A stretch of DNA of 64,000 bases from assembly GCF_015832195.1 (NCBI RefSeq), contig NC_052017.1, forward strand, positions 66,155,801-66,219,800. The letters are read 5' to 3'. The notes below the pieces were generated by a model, which was not told the DNA's origin, did no database searches, and worked only from the letters and a program-made list of their open reading frames with translations. Each line of letters begins with the position of its first letter. Positions within the stretch are counted from its first letter, which is position 1. Below are positions 42,891-55,400 of the stretch, one piece after another. Both the position numbers and the translations under genes were made by a program. This stretch comes from Motacilla alba alba. Its lineage: Eukaryota > Chordata > Aves > Passeriformes > Motacillidae.

Positions 42891-42998
42891 TCCCGGGAAA
42901 GCCCAGCGCCGGGACACCTCCCGCGCCGCCCCCGCCCCGCCGGGGACGGGCAAAGGAGCGGCTCCCCCACCCCGCCCCTCGCGGCTGCCCCGCCCCCT

Positions 42999-43048
42999 GC
43001 AGGGCCCCGCCCCCGCAGGGCCACGCCCCCCGCAGGGCCACGCCCCGG
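42999..43048 (+). promoter_or_regulatory. Three tandem GC/CACC-box units
   Basis: Three adjacent copies of a 16-17 base unit beginning GCAGGGCC, at 42999, 43015 and 43032. The first contains CCCCGCCCC and the next two CCACGCCCC, the binding cores of Sp1 and KLF family factors. Near-identical spacing suggests recent tandem duplication of one site. Confidence 0.6.
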
Positions 43049-43109
43049 AGGCGTGGTTTGGCGCGCGCGTGCCCGGCCCACCGTGCGGCCGGGGACGTGC
43101 CAGCACGAC

Positions 43110-43120
43110 TGCGCATGCGC
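43110..43120. promoter_or_regulatory. NRF1-type palindromic site
   Basis: TGCGCATGCGC is a textbook match to the NRF1 consensus, about 200 bases upstream of the EEF1E1 start codon in the CpG island. NRF1 drives many housekeeping and translation-related promoters. Binding itself is inferred. Confidence 0.7.
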
Positions 43121-43188
43121 TATCCGTGACCATGCTGCTCCTCCCTGCCCCCCCGGACGGCTGAACGCCAAGCCTCTCTTGGCTTCTC

Positions 43189-43261
43189 ATTGGCCGGTCG
43201 GCCCCTTCGGGCCAATGGCAGTGACGCTTCCTTCGGCGGCGCCGCGGCGCTGTCCGCCAAT
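43189..43261 (+). promoter_or_regulatory. Cluster of three CCAAT boxes
   Basis: One inverted box (ATTGG at 43189) and two forward boxes (43212, 43257) lie 130 to 55 bases upstream of the start codon, the usual range for NF-Y. The sequence between them includes a TGACG half-site next to CTTCC, possible CRE-like and ETS-type cores. Confidence 0.6.
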
Positions 43262-43313
43262 GGGGGGAGCGGTTGTTGCCGCCCTCCTTCCCTGTCCCGC
43301 GTGTCCCGCCGCG

Positions 43314-43325
43314 CAAGATGGCGGC
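43314..43325 (+). promoter_or_regulatory. EEF1E1: TISU / YY1-type element over the start codon
   Basis: CAAGATGGCGGC matches the published TISU consensus (SAASATGGCGGC) at every position, with its ATG being the EEF1E1 start codon. TISU acts both as a YY1-dependent transcription element and as a scanning-free translation initiator for mRNAs with very short 5' UTRs. Operation in this gene is inferred from the match. Confidence 0.8.
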
Positions 43326-43416
43326 AGCGGTGCGGGGCGCCGAGGAGCTGGAGCTGCTGGAGCGGCTGCTGGGGCTGCCGGGCGGGAACAAGTACGGCGT
43401 CCAGGGGGAGCGGAAG
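43318..43416 (+). CDS. EEF1E1: EEF1E1 coding exon 1
   Basis: Encodes residues 1-33, from MAAAVRGAEE to GERK. The start is ATG at 43318 because this is the first in-frame ATG not cut off by a stop, the context is ideal (A at -3, G at +4), and the MAAA start matches the family. An in-frame ATG at 43132 hits a TGA after ten codons. The exon ends at AAG before a GTGAAG donor, phase 0. It is very GC-rich, as expected inside the CpG island. Confidence 0.95.
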
Positions 43417-46400
43417 GTGAAGGGAGCGAGGAGGGGCCTGGAGCGGGTGGCGGTGGCGTCGCGCGTGGGAGGGTGGGCGTCCTCTGGTCTCCTTTCCCCA
43501 ATGGCTGCTTCCCTCCGAGCTTCCTTTCCCACGTCCCTGGCAATTCCCCCGACACCGATGTGACGGTGGTTGCGGCTCCCCAAATACCAGCCCAGCCGAC
43601 GTCTCCTTGAGCGGGGTCTCACCTGTGCTCCCTCCAGCCCTTCCCTCACCAGATGTTGTGGATGTTGTAGGGCCTCCAGTCGGTTCTGGAAACTCCTTCC
43701 CTCTTCTTGTGGGAAGGATCATCATTTGTCGTGGAAGGGATTTCGGCTTGATTTATACTTGTTCTTTCAGCATTTTCCTTTCCCTATGCTTATGCGAGTT
43801 ATGTCTGTGCCATCTTGATTAAATCACATCGGAAGAAAAAGGTGCTCTTTTAATAATAGGAAGATGTCTGTATTGAGGATGTGTTGCTCTTAAATATTTT
43901 ATTATTTGGAGTTTTCCTACCCGACACGAGGTTGTAGTCGGGTGTGAGTTGGTCTGTCTACTGTGCCTGCAGTGAGAGGGCCAGAGGAAATGGCCTAAAC
44001 TGAGGCAAGGGAAATTCAGATTAGATATTAGGAAATGTTTTTCCCTCTTGTGGTGCTCAGGCATTGGAATAGGTTGCCCAGGGAGGTGGTGCAGTGTCTG
44101 TTTCTGGAGATGTTTAGGAGCTGTCTGGATGTGGCACTGGGTGGTGATTCAGTGATTTAGGGTTGCAGTGGCAGCGCCGGCTGGATGCTGGACTGGATGC
44201 TCTTAAAGGTCCTTTCCAACTTCGGTGATTCTATGGTTCTAGATGTCTCGATGTTTCTAAGTTTGTATGGAAACATTAGGCTCCATGGTTTAAGAGGCAC
44301 CTGAGGTATGAAAAACGCACTTTAGAGCTGGGAGTGTCGCAAGTGTATGAGCCCTTTGTTTGATCCTCCCTCCTGGAGAAGGTTGGTGGAGAAATGAAGC
44401 TCTGCAGTTGTCTTATGTTTTAGGTTTTTTTTTAGTTTTGACTGCTTATGATTTGAGTCCTGAATATCTATGTGTGTTCTTCAGTTGCAAAAGCTGCCTT
44501 AATTATTTTCCAGCCCAGCTGGTATTTTAGTGCTATTACCATAAAGCATGAGGCTGAAAAATTAAAGTAACCTGGTCTGTGTGTAGTTTTTCTGGCTGGA
44601 TGCTCAGTGGAAAAAAAAAATTAATAGTAGTGCAAGACTCTTGATACAAGTACAAAAATAATATTATGCTTTCAGCTTGCAGCTTAGATTAAATAAATCT
44701 GGACATAAACAGACTCCTCTGTGTGGTCAAATACTTTAAAAGAAAGAGTGATGCATTTTAATCAGTTTCTTTCATTTTATGTCATAAATGCCTGAATGGG
44801 CTTCAGCCTGGTGCAGTGAGTTCCAGTTCACTCACTCCATTTCTGGAGGTGATGGTCCAGTTTCCTTTCCCACGGTTGAACACATGCTGCTGTCACTCAC
44901 AAAGACGACACGGCTAAAACTGGAGGTGTGCTGTGCTGTCCTGCGGTACCCAGTGAGCTCCTGACTGCTGTTCAGGGCTTTCTGGAATGGTGCAGTATGT
45001 AGGAATAAGCTTTTCAGGGGGTGTGGTTACTGCAGCCTGCTCGCTCAGAGAGAACTTGGATGCTACTGACTTCACAGTCTGAAGTCAGAGTCCTGAATTT
45101 GGAAATTAATTAGAAGTCAGTTAATAAGATTTCTGACAGTGTTAGAACACACAATGCTATTTCTGCCTAATATTGGCAGAATTTGCTTAATTGGAGCTAA
45201 GGGTGTCCTGGTTTGTTCATGTTCTTCTGTAAGAATTGAAAATAAAACACCCCAAAGAGCAAAAAGTAGACAACACAGACTTGGTTTTGATGGCATTGCC
45301 TTTACCAGGAATGCTTCAAAGTTCTGAGGGAGCATTAAAAAAAACAATATAGAGATTCCTTTCTTTGATGATTTGTTCAGTCTTACACTTCTGTTTCCAC
45401 TTCCAGATTCCTATTCTCCAAACCAACAATGGCCCTGGGCTGACAGGGTTGATGACCATCGCTGCCCACCTGGTCAGGCAGGCTAGGAAGGACCAGCTGC
45501 TGGGAAGCACTGCCGAGGAGAAGGCTGTGGTGCAGCAGTGGCTGGAATACAGAGTGACCCGGGTAAATGGAGGCTCCAGTAAGGAAGATACTAGAACAAT
45601 TCTGAAGGTAAGGAGTGCATAATTACCTTGCCACTGAATTTTGGAGTGACTAGACCTTGAAGAAGATTACAGTGCTGATGTGTGTGTGAGCATCCAATTA
45701 ATAAAATTTAACATATGCTAAGGGCTTGACAGTATCACTAAGCTGTTCAGCTGCCTGTGTGAGGTGCCAGTTTCTTAATATCTTCATAAACCCTTGGTGT
45801 TGTATTCCAGGATAACATTTCTCTGATTGTTTTAAGACCTATTCTTAATGATGTGGCACTTATGGGATACAAGCCATACTTGATGCTGTGGTAATTGGTA
45901 TTGATGCTAAGGGAGTTACTGGACAGAATTGTGTACGAAAACTGAAATCATAAAGGACCCTCTACAAAACTGTCCTTAACATGGAGCGTGGAGTCCTTGG
46001 TCTGCTGTTATTAAACTTGTCTTGTATGCTGAGGCTTACTTCCTCTTAAACAGGTGGAAGCAGAAAAGAGCACCTGGAGGCTCCCCTTTGTTGTTTGAGC
46101 AGCCAGATGGCAAGGAGCAGATAGCAAAACTTACTCTATTTTCCTTACTCCTTGCAACTGGTAACAAGTATTTTTGCAGTCTTGTTGGGAGCAACTTGAA
46201 GACAAAATTTGCTTTACACTGTTAAGCACTGCTTACAAAGTATTTATAAAAGGGCAGTGAAATTTGATCAATTTTTAAAGTGTTTATTTTTTTCCTAGTT
46301 TTAAAAGTATGTTTTAGATGGAGAGTTACATTGGTCAGTGCTGCCAGTGAGTCTGAGTTTAGGAATTTGTGAGCTGCAAGGTTGAGTCTCCTTGAAGCTG

Positions 46401-49400
46401 GCAGGATCCTAATAACTGCTGGCTCTGGCAAGGTGTGCAGAAACTAAAGATAAACTGAAGCAGTATTAACACTGTTACTTAAAATAAAGGAAAATGCATC
46501 TTAAAGTGATACAAAACAACTCTTTGTTGCTCTTCCAGCTGATAGCCCTCTTGATCTTGAGGCCGATCCTACCTACATTACCTGCCAACTTGGTAAAAAC
46601 CCTGAACCCCTTAGGTTATCACTTGAACCCCATATAATCTGAGTTATCTTGGTTTCATTGTATCTGGGGAATATCTTCCATTGGTTAATCATGAGTTATG
46701 TTACAAATAGAGAAGTAGTGTAAACAATCTGCTCTTACTTTCTATGTGCAAATGCTATCAAAACCTTCACAGTCATGGCTACTCTACAGATACAGCATGA
46801 AAACTGTCTGCCCTTTAGGATTTTTAGAACTTGATTGAAGGAGGCACTGACTGATCAGGGTTTAACTTCAGATTTAGCTGTGGTATGACGAGGTGGCCCG
46901 TGGAGGTCCCTGTTGTCTAAAATTTTATGACAAGTGTCACAGAGTTTCAGTCATTCTTTGAACAAACTTGAAATTTGTGATGCTTTCTGTTCTCCCAAAC
47001 TGTGAGAAAACTGTATGAGAAAAATAACTAATAACTTCCATTTACCTTTCTTGCCTTTTATAAAAACCAAAGGCACGTTTTCTGTCTTATTATAACAAAA
47101 TTCATCTGCTCAGGATGGTTTTAGGGATGATACCTGCAGTGCATGGTAGCACGTGCGAGAGTATTTGCAGAAATGCGTTGCAGCATTAAAGCCAGATGCA
47201 GAGATATGGCAGTTTCCTGCTGGAGCTGGGATCTCTTTCCATCTTTGGCCTTAGTGACGCTGGTTGTGTAGAAAAGACAATATGCTGAAATACAAATATG
47301 TGGACGTATCAAGTGTTTCCAAGCAAAGTAAAATTTCCTTACTGAGAAACTATCAGTGTTACTTTAGAGAGAATCTCTGCCTTTAAGTGCATTTAAAAGT
47401 TTTCCTGTGCATTTTTTTAAGCAAGTGTTGAATAACCAGAATTTATTTTAACACAAGGCTGCTGTGGAATTGTTTCAGCACTAATAATTTCATAGCATAG
47501 CAATTAAGAGCTTTTTTTTTTATAATTTGTTCTCTTGCTACCATGATTAATCAGAAAAGGGGCAGCCTACCATTAAAGTATACTGAGCCAAAAGGGAGTA
47601 CGGGTGAAAAAAGAAGAAGCACTAAAATAGGGAGGGAAGTCTGAGGCTGTAGCTTTACAACGTGTCTGGAATACACAATGGCAGTCTTGGGACGATTGCA
47701 GCCTAGAGCCACAATTTATGATAAGCTGTGCCAAAAACAGTTCAGTAACTTCTGCTATAAACTTTAGGCTGCCTCTATTTAACCCTTAACGGATGTGGTT
47801 CTACAAAAATGTCAGTAAATAACTGGTTTCATGTTTGTTAATTTGAGCGGCAAGGATTTTCTGTTTGCTTTACGAAAATAGGTTGTTAAATTGTTCTTAC
47901 TAATGTGTTGCCTAAAGCTGTTGGCAGGAAAATTATGGTGAAACAGACCATCTCAGCCAGGGTTTTTATATTCATCCAGAGCAAATGCCACAGTGTTCAG
48001 AATGGACCAATAAAGGACTTGTTGAGTTTTGTCTAATTTTGATTTGCGCTTCTGTACTTGACAAAATAACTGGGAGCAGTACTTCTGCTCCAAATCTGTT
48101 CCTCAGGAACATAGGAATGATGAATGTCAATAGCAGTGATAGCATAATATAAAGTGCATTATATTAACTTTCTTTTCCATGGGGTGAAGGAGTATAATCT
48201 TTTGTTTCTTTGATGTTTAGTTAGTGGTAAATTAAACTGCATAGGAAAAAAAATCTGAAAAATTCTGAGTTGTCATGCAGGATGACCAGTGTTTTTTCTG
48301 TTCCTCGCTGCCATCAAATGCCTACTTAGGTGTTAGTGAATTCTGTTCAGGAGATTTTAATGTCTCTGCTTTATCAATTTTAGGTATTTTAAACCTGAGG
48401 ATTCTTTCCCCCTCAAACCTCATCTTCAGAAACCTCTGACAAATAACTGGTAGCTTGTTAAATTCACATAAAAGCATCCACATAAATGTAGAAACCTCTG
48501 GTCTCTGGAGGATAATAACTAAGAGTCTTTGTGTACTACTTCCAGTGTCTCATACAGAACAATGTTCCATGATTTCAATTAGCTTTATCCCAGTCTCCTG
48601 TGCTGCCTGGCTGTAATAATGAAATCCAAATAGAAATCTGAATAAGAGAGCTGTAATTTCTGTTTAATGTGATTGCTTGAAAAATTACTGTTTCTGCAGG
48701 TGCAAAAGCAGGTTAATCTATGCTCTGTTCATGCCATTGATCCACAGCTTTGTACACTGTTTTTTTTTGCACACTTACAGGTTTAAAGATTGAATTTTTA
48801 TTATTGCAGCAACATTTGTTGATTTTTTTTCCTTTTTTTACAGGACACTCAGTAATATAGTATTCTTCCAGACCAATGGAAGCTCGTAGTTTGCCAATTA
48901 GAGAGAAGAGTCTTGCATGAGAATTAAAAATATTTCTATGTGTCAAAAGTGCAGTTCTGCTTTTCTTGGATGTGGTTGCAGAAGCCCTTTCTTGGGCTCT
49001 GCATTGTCAGGGGCTTCCCTGTAACATTTGGGAGTGCTCAGCTTTTTGTCTTTGCATAGTGTAAGAGACAAGACGTAAAAGCATTTAGGGCATAAATGAC
49101 CTCGAGAATCTTGCTGACTGAAAGGACAGGACGTCTGTGTGTAAGGGAAGCATGTACACCAACGGGGTGTTGTGGGCGAAATACCCAGAACAAAATGAGA
49201 GTGTGATTAGTTCCATTGGAAGCTCCTGAGTTGTCCTAAGAAGCAACTGTTCCTTATCCAAGCCGCTGTCACAACTGGCAGTGATTGGCAGGGATTCAGG
49301 GGCATGAGCAGATTAAATGGATTAGGGGCCATTGGATTGCATATTTAACAGGCAGTAAGCAACGCTGGGGGTGCTCAGAAGTGTGCTCTGAATGGGATAC

Positions 49401-52400
49401 CGTTGAGCTGTTGCTAGATAGAGGCTGTAAATTGGATTTTTTTTTTCCCATAGAACAAGCAAATGGAAATACATCAGTTAGTCCATAAATAATGCAACAA
49501 CTCTCTCTGTTGCTATTCTCCCCCTCAAAATGGTGTTTGAATTGCTGCAGTTGTTCAGTGTATGTTAATGCATTGTAATGCAGCTATGCCTTAAGTATCT
49601 GTCTGAAATTTGAGAGTTTCCCGAGGGAATGCAACAGTAAGTTTATATAGTTACAAGCAACTTCCAGGACTATCTTAGTCTTTTAATCCTGGGTTTGTAT
49701 ATATGGAATTAATTTAAGTAGTGGCATTCAGTACATGAAAGACAAATTATTCCGATGACAGCCAGCAGACCTGAATTTCATGCATGTGATAGAAATTCTA
49801 TAGAGTTTTGTGTTCATATTTTCATTAATCTCTCTAGGACTGGAACACTATTTCACTCTAATGCTGTGGTCACTTGAGCAAACTTGACTTTCAGGAATTT
49901 TAGCAGATTTGGCTATTAGCCAGTAATATAATCATCCATGGGAAGCATAACCCCAAGATTAACTAAATGTGCCTAATGCACATGAAAAAAATACGGTGTT
50001 TCTGAATTAGTGTGACTTGCAAAATGAAATAAAAATATCTGTCTGTATTTTAGGGGAGGGAAGTACATGTTCAAAAACAGAATTGTAAACTTATGTTAAT
50101 TTATACAAGACTAAACCATTTTTATCAAATTTAATTTGCTCAGTTAACTGACTTCATAAAATTTGATGAACCAGAATAAATAATTGCTCACACTATAATG
50201 GCTTACCTTGCCTTTGAAGTTTTAGGATTTTTTTATTGATGACTATTTTGAATGCACATATACTCAGAATATAAAACTCAGAATTAGCATGCTGTAATTT
50301 CTTTGATGCAGAAATCCAAAATTTTCAGCAGGGATATAACTGTGGTGATGGTACCTTCAGAGATAATGAGCTTTTTCCTTTACAAAATCCTGATTCCATA
50401 GCCGAAGCTAAGAGGAATGGAGGAGGAGGGGGGAAGAAGATATAATTTCAGCAGTGTTAGTTTTCATTATAGTGCATGTGGAATTTCTGGTTAATTGACT
50501 TGAAAAAATGCTGGTCAGAGAATTTGTTTCAAAACAGACAAGTTTGTGGGTTTGTTTTGTTTTTTTTTCTAGTAAAGCAGATCTTTAGGTTTGGGGTTTT
50601 CTCTTCCTGCAAGTTTTTTCTTCTTAACATTGGATTTTCCTTTGTGTTGTGTTGTAGAAAATTCCACAGAACTGTAGTTACATGTTTGAGGTAATTTGAG
50701 CACCCACTAACATGAACAAAGCAGTAAACCAGTCTAAAGAAAAGAAGCTAGATAGCCTGGGGCAGCTGACCTTACAGAATTTTAACTATGCAGGGGTTAA
50801 TATGTTTCCCTGATTTGCTCTAATAAAAGAAATCAAAGCAGACATGGGGATGTTCAGATATTACAGAAGTACAGGAGTCCTGTCATGAAGAGGTTATCAA
50901 AGAATAGTAAGGTGGCTTAATGGAGTTGAACTTGTCAAAAGGAAATGCAAGGTTAGATGTCTTAAAGTCTCAACATTCTAGTTTTGTGTTTTGGTCTTGG
51001 TTTATTTTCTATATATGCATTACAGGAAATCCCTGTATCAGTAAAATTATGTAACTGCAAAAAGTGCAACATGCTAAAGGACAAATATAATTTTTTTATT
51101 GTTCACTAAGTATTAACACACTTCTCCTTGCCCAAGACTTGTTTTTCAATAAAATGTCTGAAAATGGATGTGCTGTAATTGAGACTGAAAAAATTAAATT
51201 TTTTTAAATGTTAGTTACGTTTAAGCTGCTTACCTCTGTTTCTAGGGCAGGGGAAGGGAGTGGCTTAAGCAGATGTTGTGTGCTGCTTTTTTTCCTTCAG
51301 ATGAGGGGAGTTTCCAAATCCGAGGAAAAGCTGGGAAACTGTTTTTGTAGATGTCTGAAAATAATATTGTAAAACTAAAGCTGGCTTATGCTGGGGTCCA
51401 GGTTAAAGTAGGTAATTTTATTGTTATATTTCTTTAGAGAAAAGGGGGGCAGGCAGAAAGGTGTGTAAATTGGATGACAAGAAGGTAAGATTTTGAAAAA
51501 AGGAAGGATAGGTAAAGAGGTAGAGCTGTTGTGTGATGCCTTTGTCCTCAGAACTGATAAACTTGGGCAACAGTGAGCCTGTCAGCTTCTTGTTTTCTGG
51601 CATAGAAGGGCTGCATACAAAAAGCCTTGGAGAGGAGTCTTTCTGTTAATACACATTTGAAATAATTATTTACTGAACCTGAATGGAAGCCTTCTACTAC
51701 TCACCCTCATAGCCTCTGATCTGGAACAGCTGAGAGATGGTCTTAATATGCTGAAATTCTGTCTTCTTAGAGACTTGGACAGCAGCTAAATGGACAATAT
51801 CAGTCACAAAGAATTGCTAGCAATAATTTCAGCATTATAAAAGCAGGTGTCAAGTGATAGCAGCTGATGGGTATCAAGTTACCAGCATCAAGCCTGAAAC
51901 AACACCTTGTCTCCCACCCTAATATTCCTGTGTGCTTCCCTGGTTCTTAAACATTTGGGAGTTCAGAACCTTGCTGACCAGCTGCACAGGGTCCTGGAGG
52001 ACAGGCACTGCTGCTGCTGGAAGAACAGTATGCTGTTCTTTTGTCATAGGACTGCATTTTCTATTAATCAAATGTTAAACATTTGGATTTGCACTCATAA
52101 TAAATACACAACTCTCCTAATTTTTGAATTGCAGTAATTTGAAGCCAAGAAAAGACAGACTTGGAAGTATTTCTGTGGAGTCAGCTTAAAATAAATTGCA
52201 TTTGCATTTACAAAAATTTCACTCCATATAAACTACTTTGTTTAGAGACCAGCATTTAAATTTTACCTAATACTCAAAGATTGATATTTTATTTTATTGT
52301 CACTTACTTTCTAGACTTTTTTCTTTTATTGTTTTTTTTTTGTTTGCTGAGTTAGGATAACTTAAAACCTTTGTTTATTTTATATGCATGGTCTCCAGAG

Positions 52401-55400
52401 GAAATTTCTATTCTTTTTAATAGCTGCCTTAATATATCTTTTCACAAAGTAAATACTACACCAGTGTAATGACTTTTTTCCTTTTTAGGATCTTAACATG
52501 CACCTTGAAGATAAAGTCTACCTTGCAGGAAACATTTTTACCTTAGCAGACATTTTGATGTACTATGGATTGCATCATATCATGGTAAGCATTACTTGCG
52601 TCATTTTTATATGTGCAACTATCATAATAGTTATTTATCTAAAGGGCATTTTATTGCTGTAGAAGTTTACTTACTGAACGGAACAGAACAGAGGAAGATA
52701 AAACTTGTTTTCATGTTTTTCATTTTATTCTTTAATATTTAGCTGTGTATCTGTCAATAGACCTGTAGTGTCGGAATGCTTTAGGTTCCTCTGCAAAATA
52801 TAGCAAGGAGGATACCTATCCCTATGTTTCTGTGATTGAGGACTCTTGCATTTTCAAGTCTGAAACATCACTGAACTACAGTCACAGAAGTACATGGGCA
52901 AATAGATAAATGAAGCAGAAAGGATGTGTCAGAACTGAAAGTATTAACTTCGTTAGTATTAGAGAAATACAAATGCATGTAAATTAAGCTCCTTAATGCA
53001 TATAAAAAAGTTTGAGACATAACAAATTGTCATTTGTGTTTCCAGACTTAAATGATAAGACTTGATAAGGTACATAATATGAAAATAACATGGGGAGCTG
53101 GTGCTTAGGAGGAAAAGGGAAAAAAAGCCCATGCCAAAAATAAATTTGTTCTGGGTGGGGAAGATGTTGAGATTATTTGTAGTCTGCTCAGGCTACTATG
53201 AAGTGCTTAAAAATTGGTGCACCTTCAGTTCTGAACCCCAGGTGCTAATTTAAAGATAAAGCAGTAGAAGCTATTTGCATTTTGGTAGCTGGAATGTGTT
53301 TGTAAATGAGCCGTTGTCATTCTCTGGAGTGGGAAGAAAGGAAAGGACTCACATAAAAAGGTCTGCTTAATTATTGGGAAAAGATGAAATCAGTCAGTTT
53401 TGCATTAGAAAATTGAGGGGGGGAGTGAGGATAATTAGAAGAAGATGCCTCTGACAAATGCATGTGTGTCTGAGAATTGAATTCAATCAACTGGGTGAAT
53501 GGTTACTTTTATACAATTAAAAGCAGAGCTCTGGGAGAAGTGTAGAAGAATACATTTCAAAATGGAAGCAGAGGGGAGGGGCAATCAAATAGTGAAATTC
53601 TACCAGAAATGAAAGAAAACTAATGTATCTATATCTTGACTGTCCAGGAGTAAAAGTTCAAATAAGTGTCAAGCAGAGGAGAGGGAGGCTTCGTTTCAAA
53701 AGGTTTTTGAAAACATGATAGAGTAAGTCACATAGAATGAACTCTGTTAAATCATATTTACCTTGTAAAATATCTTAAGCAGTAGGATAGATGTGTTGAT
53801 TATAGTGTCAGAATGGGTTGCCTTTCAGATATGATATGCAGACATAAAAAAGGCTATAAGTATTTTCTAAAAATATGATTGTATATTCTGTAAGAGAGGA
53901 CAAGTTCAAATGAGACTTAAAAAAAAAAAATTGGCAGGGGAAAATCCAAACGTATTTTAAATTTAGAGTTTGCTCTAGAGTAGACCACCTAATCAAGATG
54001 AAAATATACAAGTTATTGCTTTGGGAAATAGAACAGATGGTAAAAACAAATGACTTGGTGCTCCTGTGTGCCTGCAACCATCCAGACACTGCTTGGGACA
54101 AGTTTATAGTACAGCATCTGTTTCTGAAATGTTTGATTTCATCAAAGGTAATTTTCTGAATCAGAAAGGTATAAAGGGCAAGCAACAGGGTGACTGTTCT
54201 AAATAAATATGAAAATCTAGAAGCTACTAACTAGGAATTATATGTATTTGGAAGGTTTCAGAATTGATAAACATATAGAGGCAAGATCTTGAAGTGTAGA
54301 ATCTTGTGGGGTTTTTTTTTTAATGTCTTTTAATTATTTTTATTTTTCTTGTAATCAGAAGAGAGTATGTCCAGTGCTGTTCTGCCCTAAGCTTTATGGG
54401 GGAGGCAGGGAAAGCTGCTGTATCTCCTCATTTGATGTGGTTCAGAGAAGGAGTTTGTCAAATCCGCCACTCTTTCAGCTAAGCCTTGTGCAAAATATCA
54501 ATACGTGTTTCCTATGATGCTTTAAGAAAGGAGGTAGAAATGGGAGACATGGGGCATATGGCAAACCCACAGATCTTACTGTACATCAAATTATCTAGAA
54601 ATTTGATCTGAAAACATCATTGGTAGTACCTTAAAGGTTAATCTCTGCTTTTGATAGGCTAAGAACTACACGCTAACACAGACATTAGTGATAAATACTG
54701 TAAATACTTCTGGCATACCATGGTCATCCTGAATAAGCCAAGTAGTAAAACTTTAAAACCCTTCCGATGCACGTTTCATTGGAAAAGTTTTTAAGACCAA
54801 CCACTCCTGTAGCTCAGTTCTTCATCTGTGGTGTCTTGGTTTCTCTGAGTATAGATCATGCATCTTTGTATTCATTCCCCCCTCCCATCTTCATTTTGCC
54901 CTTCCCATTATCCAGGAGGGATTCTGCAGTCTGGTTCTGCAGTGTCCAGCAGCAACTCTTAATTCTGCAGTTGTGTGCCTGCCTTTCATTCTCCCTGTCC
55001 CTTCTAGTTATCCTAATAAACACAATAGTGTAATGTGTTTAAAAATCCATATTGTGGGAAAAATTACTATTTCAGTCACTGAGAATCATATTCACAGGTA
55101 GTGTTTCAGGGTTCTTGCACACAGAATCTGTTTTGGGTCTTTTAATTAGAAATACACATTCATAGTAATAAGGCAGAAACTAAATAGTACACGCTGTTCT
55201 GCGTCATAGTATAGGTCACAAACACAAAAAAAATACAATGCTTGATACTGCCTTTTCAATCAATGTGATCTACATTGTCATATATAATTGATGTCTTTGT
55301 GTATGTCACATTAATATTGTTGTCTTATAGACACTTCAATTCCAGAAATACATACGTGGATAAATGTGGACAATAAAATTCTTCTAGGTTAAAGCATAGA

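Larger units (their letters stand above)
42890..43560 (+). promoter_or_regulatory. EEF1E1: CpG-island promoter of EEF1E1
   Basis: A strongly GC- and CpG-rich block in an otherwise AT-rich region, covering the start of EEF1E1 and the first 140 bases of intron 1. There is no TATA box at a sensible distance. It holds, in order, repeated GC/CACC boxes (42999-43048), an NRF1-type palindrome (43110-43120), an inverted CCAAT (43189-43193), forward CCAAT boxes (43212-43216 and 43257-43261) and the start-codon TISU/YY1 element. This is typical of a constitutively expressed housekeeping gene. The transcription start is inferred to lie between about 43263 and 43310. Confidence 0.88.

Noticed and set aside
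43053..43610. Plus-strand ORF of 185 codons over EEF1E1 exon 1
   Set aside because: Out of frame with the recognised EEF1E1 protein and created by GC-rich composition; kept only as a uORF consideration.
42424..43725. Several overlapping minus-strand ORFs of 122-268 codons
   Set aside because: They lie in a CR1 end and a CpG island where stop codons are rare; translations are P/A/R/G-rich and unlike any family. A divergent noncoding transcript is possible but not shown.
53808..54185. Minus-strand ORF of 125 codons in intron 3
   Set aside because: F/I/L/S-rich translation of AT-rich intron sequence; contains a K/F homopolymer segment; no family resemblance.
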